Of a stretch of 64,000 nucleotides of DNA, positions 54,144 to 64,000 are shown one piece after another (position 1 is the first letter of the stretch; every line of letters begins with the position of its first letter). The DNA lies in the NCBI RefSeq assembly GCF_020172685.1, contig NZ_CP083986.1, positions 4,947,684-5,011,683 of the forward strand. Reading direction: 5' to 3'. The position numbers and the translations under genes were made by a program. The notes beneath the pieces were generated by a model. That model made no database searches, was not told the DNA's origin, and saw only the letters and a program-made list of their open reading frames with translations. The DNA is from [Mycobacterium] nativiensis (GTDB lineage Bacteria; Actinomycetota; Actinomycetes; Mycobacteriales; Mycobacteriaceae).

Positions 54144-56159
54144 TCACGGGACGTCGGGCGGCATCCCGGTGTAGATCGGGCGGGTCGGCTCAGGAACGGC
54201 CAAACCGCAGCGGATCAGTTCGTCGCGCGGCACCCGCTCGATCCGGTATCGGGTGTAGCTCGCCGAGTGCAGCACATTGGACAGGAATCGGCGCGGGCCC
54301 ATCGGTGCGCGCACCGAACCCAGCACTGCCGCGGTGTCGGGGCAGCGCAGGGCCGCCTCCGCCTGGGTGATCCAGTCCTGGTCCAGATAGCCCGGAATCA
54401 GCGGGTACCACTTGACCCACGGGCCGTCGGCGACCACCCAATCCCGGAACAGGTCCTTGTCGTGGCCGATGCGGCCGTGCTCCAGCCGCTCGGTGTGTGC
54501 CGCGATCGGGTTGGCCAACCCGATCTGGTCAAGCAGTCGGACATCGAGCCCGGTGTTCATGCTCAGCATGCCCAGGTTGGTGAAGAAGACGGTGTGAGGC
54601 CCGGTCCCGCCCGGAACGGGATCGGACGGGACGCCGATGCCCGGGGGTGCCGGCAGGATGACCGGGACGACGTCCCACTGGTCATAGTTGCCCGACGGCA
54701 GTAGTAACGCTCCGTCCGGGGTGGCGGCGATCGTGGTCAACACCGCGCGCATCCGCGGATAGCCGAGGTAGTCCGCGGCGGTCAGCGGGTGGGCGTTGCC
54801 GGTCGCCTGCGAGTAGAACCGGCGTTCGTCGACGATCCCGGAGTAGGTGACGCGGGTTGCGTCATCGCCCATCCCGGGTGAGTTGGCCGCCCACAACGCC
54901 CAGCCGGCAACGGCCAGCCAGAGCAGGCCGACCGCACCACTGAGCGGGTAGCCGGCCTCCCGGCGGTAGCGCGCGCCGTCGGGCAGCAGCACCGGAATGA
55001 CTGCCACCGGGGCCAGCATGCAGAACAGCGGAGCCAGCAGCACCCGGCCGTGCATGAAGTCGCCACCCTGACGAATCCAATAGGCCCCCTGCAGGAAGCC
55101 GCTGACCACGAAGAAACAGACCACCACGCCGGGGCTGCGCACCAGCCGAGCCCACGGGCCGACGCCGCGCGGCACCGGGCGCCGGGGCGCGTGCCGTACG
55201 GCCGAGCCCACCCACAGCGCCGCACCCAGCGCCGCCAACAACACGGCGGGAACCCACAGTGCGTAGGGGGCATTGAAGTTCGCCAGATAGATCATGCCCT
55301 GCGACCACTTGTCGCCGGCGGCATCCTTGGCCAGCGCGGTACCCGGCACCAGCAGCCCGTAGTAGCCCATCCGGAAGATCTGATAGGCCACCGGCAGCGC
55401 ACCGCCGGCCACCACGATCAACGTCCGCGACCGCCAGTCCCGCGCGGCGATCAGCAGCATCACCAGCGCGCCTCCGCCGATCAGCGCCAATTCGGGGCGG
55501 ACCAGCACGCTGCAGCCGGCCACGAACGCCAGACATGCGGTGAACCACGTTCCGCGGGCCCGGGACCGGGGCATGCGCAGCGCCTGCGACCAACAGACCA
55601 ACATCCACCACAGCAGGCCCAGGTAGGCCAGCACCAGACCGGCCTCCAGGCCGGAGGTGGCGAAGTCCCGTGCGGGGGGCACCGCGATGTAGACCAACGC
55701 CCCGGCCGGCAGTATCAGCGCGCCGCGGCCCTGCAGGCCGGGCGCATACAGCCGGGTGGTGCCCAGCATCAGCAGCGCCACCCCGGCCAGGCTGAGCACC
55801 AGCGCGAAGGCCAGCGACACATACTCCATGCGCAGCGGCCCGCCGAGCCAGCTGCCGAGGTACATCAGGTAGGTCCAGGCGGTGGAGGTATTGGCCTCCA
55901 CCCGTTCGCCGGCGTTGAACACCGGCCCGTTGCCGGCCAGCAGGTTGCGCACGGTGCGCAACACGATCAGGCCGTCGTCGGAGATCCAGCGCCGCCGCCA
56001 CGCGCCGACACCGAACAACAGCAGTACGACGGCCAGCCCGGCCCACGCACTCAACCGCACCGACGGGCTGTAGGCGATCGCCGGCCAGCCCAGCGGCCGG
56101 ACCCGGCGGTCCGGCGACTCGCTTCGCGCGCGCTGGCTAGCCGAAGGCGACGGCAGCAC
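54144..56159 (-). CDS. aftB: Arabinofuranosyltransferase AftB
   Basis: AftB adds the terminal beta-1,2-linked arabinofuranose residues to which mycolates are attached. The frame encodes up to 671 residues, about 44 more than M. tuberculosis AftB. It has about 10 membrane segments up to residue ~440 and a soluble C-terminal domain. The GT-C acidic motif is WISDDGLIVLRTVRNL (about 58-73). The highly conserved stretch GERVEANTSTAWTYLMYL follows. The outermost start is a GTG at 56159, inside the end of ubiA. A GTG at 56060 would give a protein beginning VRLSAW, closer to the known start. Neither has a clear ribosome-binding site, so the start is uncertain. Confidence 0.92.
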   Translation of the reverse strand: MLPSPSASQRARSESPDRRVRPLGWPAIAYSPSVRLSAWAGLAVVLLLFGVGAWRRRWISDDGLIVLRTVRNLLAGNGPVFNAGERVEANTSTAWTYLMYLGSWLGGPLRMEYVSLAFALVLSLAGVALLMLGTTRLYAPGLQGRGALILPAGALVYIAVPPARDFATSGLEAGLVLAYLGLLWWMLVCWSQALRMPRSRARGTWFTACLAFVAGCSVLVRPELALIGGGALVMLLIAARDWRSRTLIVVAGGALPVAYQIFRMGYYGLLVPGTALAKDAAGDKWSQGMIYLANFNAPYALWVPAVLLAALGAALWVGSAVRHAPRRPVPRGVGPWARLVRSPGVVVCFFVVSGFLQGAYWIRQGGDFMHGRVLLAPLFCMLAPVAVIPVLLPDGARYRREAGYPLSGAVGLLWLAVAGWALWAANSPGMGDDATRVTYSGIVDERRFYSQATGNAHPLTAADYLGYPRMRAVLTTIAATPDGALLLPSGNYDQWDVVPVILPAPPGIGVPSDPVPGGTGPHTVFFTNLGMLSMNTGLDVRLLDQIGLANPIAAHTERLEHGRIGHDKDLFRDWVVADGPWVKWYPLIPGYLDQDWITQAEAALRCPDTAAVLGSVRAPMGPRRFLSNVLHSASYTRYRIERVPRDELIRCGLAVPEPTRPIYTGMPPDVP

Positions 56160-57042
56160 CGATTGTTCCGATCCAGGCCAGCGCCATCAGCTGCAACACC
56201 CGGTCACGCCGCAGGATGTCCTCCGCTTCGCCGGCCATGCCGCCGTCTACGTCCACCGCGTAGCGCAGCACTCCGATGACGATCGGAATGATCGACACCG
56301 CGAACCACGATCCCGAACCGCTGTCGCGTTCGAACGCGTAGAGGCTGTAGCAGACCACCGCCGCAGTGGCCGCCAACGTCCAGACGAACCGCAGGTAGGT
56401 GCTGGTGTAGTTCTCCAGCGACTTGCGGATCTTGGCCCCGGTCTGCTCGGCGATCTGCAGTTCGGCGTAGCGCTTGCCGGCCACCATGAACAGCGAGCCG
56501 AACGCCATCACCAGCAGGAACCACTGCGACAGCGGGATGTTCGCGGCCACGCCGCCCGCGATGGCCCGCAGCAGGTATGCCGACGACACAATGCAGATAT
56601 CCAGCACCGCCTGGTGTTTGAGCCCGAAGCAGTACGCCAACTGCATGGCCAGGTAGATGGCCATCACCAGCGCCAGGTTCGGGGTCAGCCACCAGGAGAT
56701 GCCGAGCGAGGCCGCTGCCAACACCGCCGCCAGAACGTAGGCCAGCGATTCGGGGACCACCCCGGCCGCGATCGGCCGGAACCGCTTGGTGGGGTGCGCC
56801 CGGTCGGCCTCCACGTCACGGGAGTCATTGACCAGATAGATCGATGAAGCCGCCAGGCTGAACACCACGAACGCGATGAGGGCCTTCTTGCCCAGATCGG
56901 CGTAGTCATAGTGGACGCCGCCGCCGAGCGCGGCCAGCGGCGCGGCCAGCACCAGTACGTTCTTCACCCACTGGCGGGGCCGCATCGCCTTGACGATCCC
57001 GGTGGCCAGGTTCGCCGGCGGGCCGGGCTGCTTCTCAGTCAT
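56137..57042 (-). CDS. ubiA: Decaprenyl-phosphate phosphoribosyltransferase UbiA (DPPR synthase)
   Basis: The enzyme couples phosphoribosyl pyrophosphate to decaprenyl phosphate, the first step to decaprenylphosphoryl-arabinose. It has 301 residues and about nine membrane segments. The first acidic motif is NDSRDVEAD (72-80) and the second lies in YAVDVDGGMAGEAED (about 261-275). A conserved pair of basic motifs is MRPRQWVKN (20-28). Its start overlaps the PAP2 gene stop by eight bases, and its end overlaps the longest aftB frame by 23 bases. Confidence 0.95.
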   Translation of the reverse strand: MTEKQPGPPANLATGIVKAMRPRQWVKNVLVLAAPLAALGGGVHYDYADLGKKALIAFVVFSLAASSIYLVNDSRDVEADRAHPTKRFRPIAAGVVPESLAYVLAAVLAAASLGISWWLTPNLALVMAIYLAMQLAYCFGLKHQAVLDICIVSSAYLLRAIAGGVAANIPLSQWFLLVMAFGSLFMVAGKRYAELQIAEQTGAKIRKSLENYTSTYLRFVWTLAATAAVVCYSLYAFERDSGSGSWFAVSIIPIVIGVLRYAVDVDGGMAGEAEDILRRDRVLQLMALAWIGTIGAAVAFG

Positions 57043-57584
57043 CTGACGCTCCGTCCAGCTTGCCCACCACTCGGTCCGTCAGGGCGGCGACGGTCGCGCC
57101 GACCGCGACGCCGGCAGCCACATCACTGGGGTAGTGCACCCCGAGCACCAGCCGTGACAGCGCCATCGGCGGCACCAGCACCGCCGGCAGCAACCACTTC
57201 GGCAGCCCGGCCGCCTGCCCCAACAGCACCGCCGCGGCGGTGGTGGAGGTGGCGTGTGCCGACGGGAAACTCAACCGGCTGGGCGTCGCGACATTGACCG
57301 CGATCGCCGGGTGATGCGGCCGCTCGCGGCGCACCACCCGTTTGATCAGTACGGCGGCGGCGTGTGCGGCGAACGCTCCCGCCCCGACGGCCAGCCAGGC
57401 CCGGCGCCGCCGCGGCTGGGCCAGCGCCCCGGCCGCCGACACCGCCAGCCAGCCCAGGCTGTGCTCACCGAAGTGCGACAACCCGCGCGCGCCGGTCAGC
57501 ACCCCGGTCCGGCCGGTCAGTGCGGACTGCACACCGACCAGCACGGCGTCCTCGCCGTGCGGCGGCCCGACCGGCGCCAAACCC

Positions 57585-57598
<14 letters not shown>
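57035..57598 (-). CDS. PAP2-type membrane phosphatase (Rv3807c-like)
   Basis: This 187-residue membrane protein has the three PAP2 phosphatase motifs: KRVVRRERP (motif 1), PSAH (motif 2, in LSFPSAHATS) and SRLVLGVHYPSD (motif 3). The homologue Rv3807c has been proposed to remove the 5-phosphate from decaprenylphosphoryl-5-phosphoribose, between UbiA and DprE1. The gene lies between glfT2 and ubiA with overlaps at both ends (14 and 8 bases), which fits a place in that pathway. The ATG at 57598 is chosen for family length; a GTG two codons earlier is possible. Confidence 0.9.
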
Positions 57599-61033
<3,435 letters not shown>

Positions 61034-61933
61034 GTGCCGAACCGACGTCGACGCAGGCTCTCGACCACTATGAGCGCAGTCGCCGCCCTAGCGGTCGCAA
61101 GTCCGTTTGCTGTTGTCGCAGTGTCCGAGCTGGTGGCCCGCAGCAACGCGCCGCAGCACCACGACTTCGTCGCGGCCGCATCGGTCGCCGACCTGCCCGG
61201 CGAGCTGATCTCGGCCCTCTCGCAGGGACTGTCCCAGTTCGGGGTGAACCTTCCGCCGGTGCCGGGCTTCGGCGGCGCCAGCTCCGGGATGCCGATGACC
61301 TCGCCGGGCATGTACCCGGGCTTGACCTCGCCGGGTCTCACCGACCCGTCGCTGGGTACCTACCCCGGCCTGACCTCCCCGAGCACCTACCCCGGTCTGA
61401 CCTCGCCCGGCCTGACCTCGCCGGGCCTGACCGACCCGTCGCTGGCCACGCCGCCGCTGGGCACGCCCGGTGTGTCGACGACCTCAGGCCTGACCTCCCC
61501 GGGCCTGACCACGCCGGGCCTGACCTCGCCCGGCCTGACCTCGCCCGGCCTGACCACGCCGGGCCTGACCTCCCCCGGCCTGACCTCGCCCGGCCTGACC
61601 GACCCGTCGCTGACCAGCCCAGGGCTGACCAGCCCCGGCCTGCTGACCAGCCCGGACACCGGCCTGCTGGGCTCCGGTGACCCCCTCACCTCCCCGGTGG
61701 GACTGGACCCGGGCCTGGACGGCACCTACCCGATCCTCGGCGACCCGTCCCTGGGTTATCAGGAGCCGAGCGGTAGCGGCGGGGTCGTCAGCGACCTGAT
61801 GAGCGCCGCCAACCAGTTGGGCGCCGGACAGGCCATCGACCTGCTCAAGGGTGTGGTGATCCCGTCCATCGCGCAGGCGGCGCAGGGCGCCGGGCCGGCC
61901 GCCGCGGCCGTTCCCGCACCGCCGCTGCCGTAA
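61034..61933 (+). CDS. erp: Exported repetitive protein Erp (PirG)
   Basis: Erp is a surface-exposed protein found across mycobacteria that affects envelope integrity and virulence. The product has 299 residues. A signal peptide (RRRRRLS, then AALAVASPFAVVAV) leads to a first domain (about 45-85). A central block of PGLTSP-type repeats at about 90-210 contains many PGLTSP, PGLTDP and PGLTTP units, and a hydrophobic C-terminal domain follows. It starts with GTG, with GAGGAG six bases upstream. The repeat number is a known source of variation between species. Confidence 0.95.
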   Translation: MPNRRRRRLSTTMSAVAALAVASPFAVVAVSELVARSNAPQHHDFVAAASVADLPGELISALSQGLSQFGVNLPPVPGFGGASSGMPMTSPGMYPGLTSPGLTDPSLGTYPGLTSPSTYPGLTSPGLTSPGLTDPSLATPPLGTPGVSTTSGLTSPGLTTPGLTSPGLTSPGLTTPGLTSPGLTSPGLTDPSLTSPGLTSPGLLTSPDTGLLGSGDPLTSPVGLDPGLDGTYPILGDPSLGYQEPSGSGGVVSDLMSAANQLGAGQAIDLLKGVVIPSIAQAAQGAGPAAAAVPAPPLP

Positions 61934-61952
61934 CCGAAGGAGCCTGTTTCCC

Positions 61953-62013
61953 TAACGGCACCGCAGAGTCAGTCCGCGTCAGGCGGGCAGCGTGGGACTC
62001 TGCGGTGTCGTTA
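61953..62013 (+). terminator. Inverted repeat after erp
   Basis: An 18-base stem with one mismatch (61953-61970 with 61996-62013; CACCGCAGAGTC core) lies 20 bases after the erp stop. Its inner arms contain CGCAGAGTC, also present in the rfbD-type family, but the outer arms differ. It probably ends erp transcription. Confidence 0.6.
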
Positions 62014-62083
62014 ACTATCGGCAGGTCCGGCTGGCCGCGTGTCGCATCACTAACAACACAAGGCACATACGTAACATCAGCAC

Positions 62084-63829
62084 GTGCCAACCCGTCGCCC
62101 CCCGCCGACGATCAAGCTGACCGCTACCGTCGCAACCGTGCTGATCCTGCCGTGGGCGCTGGGCTACGGATCTGGGTTCAAGCCGACGGACACTCCCCCG
62201 AGTGCCGCCGCCACCAAGCTGAATCAGCAACCGCTGCCCGACCTCGGGCCGGGCGTCACCGTCCGCGAGATCACCCAGGATGAGCCGTTCACCATGGTCG
62301 CCCTCACCGGCGCCGATCTGAGCGGCACTTCGGCCCGGATCCGCGCCAAGCAGGCGGACGGATCATGGGGACCCTGGTACAGCACCGCGCATGAGGCCAA
62401 AGAGGCCGCCCCCACCCCCGACGCACCGGCCCAGGGCACATCCGCGCCCGGCCCGGACGGCACTGAGCCGGTATTCGTCGGCCGGACCACCGCAGTGCAG
62501 ATCGCGGTCACCCGGCCCGACCCGAAAACCTCCCTCGACAAAGCCAAGACCAAAGGCCAGGACAAGGCTGCGGCCACGCCGTCCAAGCCGTCCAAGGCGC
62601 CGCAGCAGCCGAAGTCCACACCTAAGCCGGGCGCCGCGCCCAAGCCCGACCTGGGCTACGTGCCGGCGACGGCCGCACAGCCGTTCGCCCAGAACATCTC
62701 GGCGGTGCTGATCACCCCGCCGAAGGCCCCGGTCAACGCGCAGTGGAACCCGCCGAGCGCGGTGCTGGGACCGGGACAGCCGCCCAACATCATCCCGCGC
62801 AGTCACTGGGGGGCGGGCGCCCAATTCCGCTGCGGCAAGCCGGTGGAGAGCGGCCCGGTCCGCGCGGCGGTGGTGCACCACACCGCGGGTTCCAACGACT
62901 ACTCCCCCGAGGATTCGGCGGACATCATCCGGGCCATCTACGCGTATCACACCCGGACTCTGGGCTGGTGCGACATCGGCTACAACGCGCTGGTGGACAA
63001 GTACGGCCAGGTCTTCGAGGGCCGGGCCGGCGGCGTCACCAAGGGCATCATGGGCAGCCACGCCGGCGGCTTCAACAGCAACACCTGGGGTGTGTCGATG
63101 ATCGGCACCTTTGACGACGCGCCTCCCCCGCCGATTCAGCTCGAGACCGTCGGCCGGCTGCTGGGCTGGCGACTGGGGCTGGACCGCACCGATCCCCGCG
63201 GCATGGCCCAGCTGACCTCCGCCGGCGGTTCGTTCACCCACTATGCCCGCGGCGCCTCGCTGACCCTGCCCGCGATCATCGGCCACCGCGACGTCGACGC
63301 GACCGAGTGCCCGGGTGAGCACGGGTACATCGCACTCAACGAGATCCGGGAGATCGCGGCCCGCTTCGGCGAGCCCCCCGGACCCGAGGACATCGCCCGG
63401 GTGATGGAAGGCGGCGCCATCCACACCCGCTGGATGGAGTTGGGCGGCGCCGAAGGCATGCTCGGCGCACCCACCTCGCCGGAGGCGATCGGTGAGGGCG
63501 CCACCAAGTACGCGACCTTCGAGCACGGCGCGGTGTACTGGTCGCCGGAGACCGGCGCCCAGCCGATCACCGGCGCGATCTACGACGCCTGGGCGTCGCT
63601 GGGTTACGAGCGCGGGGTGCTGGGCCTGCCCACCAGCGCCGAGCTGGCCGAACCTGAGTGGGTGGGCCAGAACTTCCAGCACGGCACGTTGAACTACAAC
63701 CGGGCCAGCGCCACCGTCATCCGGGTCGTGGACGGCAACGCCGAAGAGCTTCCGCCGCCCCCGCCGGAAGGCCCCCCGGTGCAGTTGGAGCGCTTCTCCC
63801 GGGTGATCGACCCGTTCGGAGTCGGCTAG
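62084..63829 (+). CDS. Peptidoglycan-recognition/amidase_2 protein with LGFP repeats (Rv3811-like)
   Basis: This 581-residue exported protein has an N-terminal hydrophobic anchor or signal (TATVATVLILPWALGYG). A beta-rich region and a Lys/Pro linker (about 150-190) follow. The peptidoglycan-recognition amidase domain spans about 235-430. Likely zinc ligands are H265 or H266 (VVHHTAGS), H401 (GHRDVD) and C409 (TECPG). LGFP-type repeats lie at the C-terminus (LGGAEGMLGAPTS, LGYERGVLGLPTS), a module that tethers proteins to the mycobacterial wall. It could cleave muramyl-peptide bonds. It starts with GTG; no clear ribosome-binding site was seen. Confidence 0.9.
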   Translation: MPTRRPPPTIKLTATVATVLILPWALGYGSGFKPTDTPPSAAATKLNQQPLPDLGPGVTVREITQDEPFTMVALTGADLSGTSARIRAKQADGSWGPWYSTAHEAKEAAPTPDAPAQGTSAPGPDGTEPVFVGRTTAVQIAVTRPDPKTSLDKAKTKGQDKAAATPSKPSKAPQQPKSTPKPGAAPKPDLGYVPATAAQPFAQNISAVLITPPKAPVNAQWNPPSAVLGPGQPPNIIPRSHWGAGAQFRCGKPVESGPVRAAVVHHTAGSNDYSPEDSADIIRAIYAYHTRTLGWCDIGYNALVDKYGQVFEGRAGGVTKGIMGSHAGGFNSNTWGVSMIGTFDDAPPPPIQLETVGRLLGWRLGLDRTDPRGMAQLTSAGGSFTHYARGASLTLPAIIGHRDVDATECPGEHGYIALNEIREIAARFGEPPGPEDIARVMEGGAIHTRWMELGGAEGMLGAPTSPEAIGEGATKYATFEHGAVYWSPETGAQPITGAIYDAWASLGYERGVLGLPTSAELAEPEWVGQNFQHGTLNYNRASATVIRVVDGNAEELPPPPPEGPPVQLERFSRVIDPFGVG

Positions 63830-63841
63830 TTTCCCAAGAAA

Positions 63842-63879
63842 GTTGACTCTGCGTCCAGGGCGCAACCTACTCGCGCATT
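63842..63879. repeat. Half of an rfbD-type hairpin, cut off by the insertion sequence
   Basis: The left arm (GTTGACTCTGCGTCCAGGGC) and loop (CCTACTCGCGC) of the family seen at 1942-2004 and 51629-51691 are present. The right arm is not found in the rest of the window. IS30-type sequence begins at about 63880, so insertion probably split the hairpin. Confidence 0.6.
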
Positions 63880-64000
63880 GTCAAGCGGTTAGTGCAACAT
63901 CTGGGTCAGGCTGCCTGCTCGATGAGGGCGGCCAGTCGCTGGGCTGGGGTGTCGAGGTCCAGGGTCGGCCGGGGCCGGCTGTTGAGCTTGTCTTGGATGC
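63880..64000 (-). mobile_element. End of an IS30-family insertion sequence (partial)
   Basis: The window ends inside this element. About 26 bases of terminal non-coding DNA (TAGTGCAACATC near the end) precede the stop of a transposase on the minus strand. The left boundary at 63880 is inferred from the truncated hairpin and is approximate. Confidence 0.6.
63906..64000 (-). CDS. IS30-family transposase, C-terminal part (partial)
   Basis: The minus strand encodes the last 31 residues, including KLNSRPRPTLDLDTPAQRL, which matches the C-terminal signature of IS30-type transposases (LNxRPRxTLxxxTPA), and ends in TGA. The rest, including the catalytic DDE residues, is outside the window, so intactness cannot be judged. 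Confidence 0.75.
   Translation of the reverse strand, partial: IQDKLNSRPRPTLDLDTPAQRLAALIEQAA

Noticed and set aside
61320..61630. Possible CRISPR array because of the regular short repeats in erp
   Set aside because: The repeats are in-frame codons for PGLTSP units inside the erp gene, with no unique spacers.

Overview
This window comes from a GC-rich actinobacterium and holds the cell-wall (arabinogalactan and mycolic acid) biosynthesis locus typical of Mycobacterium and close relatives. From position 23895 onward the gene order follows the M. tuberculosis Rv3790-Rv3811 block: dprE1, dprE2, aftA, embC, embA, embB, then accD4, pks13, fadD32, the cutinase-like culp6, the antigen 85 paralogues fbpD (mpt51) and fbpA, aftB, ubiA, a PAP2 phosphatase, glfT2, glf, erp (pirG) and a peptidoglycan-recognition amidase. 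The host is not M. tuberculosis. Accessory genes interrupt the block, the PGRS proteins lack PE domains, and several non-tuberculous insertions are present. A slow-growing environmental mycobacterium is the best guess, but the species cannot be read from the sequence.

Layout. 1-1933: end of the galactan ABC exporter ATPase (rfbE), glfT1 and the exporter permease (rfbD), in one overlapping operon. 1934-3760: a hairpin, a short dispersed repeat, a VapBC toxin-antitoxin pair with a likely operator, and a membrane fatty-acid desaturase-like gene. 3976-23066: a PGRS island on the minus strand. It has three very large exported glycine-rich proteins (1561, 1122 and 2467 residues) and the decayed remains of a fourth. 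A mandelate racemase-like enzyme and the GtrA-family gene (Rv3789 equivalent) lie inside it. This island separates the GtrA gene from dprE1, which are adjacent in M. tuberculosis. 23256-23816: an unknown membrane-anchored protein. 23895-38131: the plus-strand arabinan operon. A small winged-helix-like ORF flanked by a 23-bp inverted repeat sits between embC and embA. 38128-41101: an MHS-type transporter and an exported PE-PPE-domain hydrolase. 41286-60679: the minus-strand mycolate and galactan genes. 61034-63829: erp and the amidase, followed by the end of an IS30-family insertion sequence.

How the genes work together. GlfT1 and GlfT2 use UDP-galactofuranose from Glf to build galactan on a lipid carrier, and the RfbD/RfbE pair is its proposed exporter. 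UbiA, the PAP2 protein, DprE1 and DprE2 make decaprenylphosphoryl-arabinose. AftA, EmbA/B/C and AftB use it to build arabinan. FadD32, AccD4 and Pks13 make the mycolic acid precursor, and the antigen 85 proteins transfer mycolates to the wall. Culp6 and the amidase act on envelope lipids and peptidoglycan. Many of these genes overlap by 1-14 bases, which points to translational coupling.

Non-coding structure is rich. Long intergenic hairpins of a recurring family, two VNTR-like tandem repeats, a near-consensus LexA-type palindrome in front of fadD32, matched -10-like elements before embC and embA, and paralogous promoters and terminators in the PGRS island are each listed separately.
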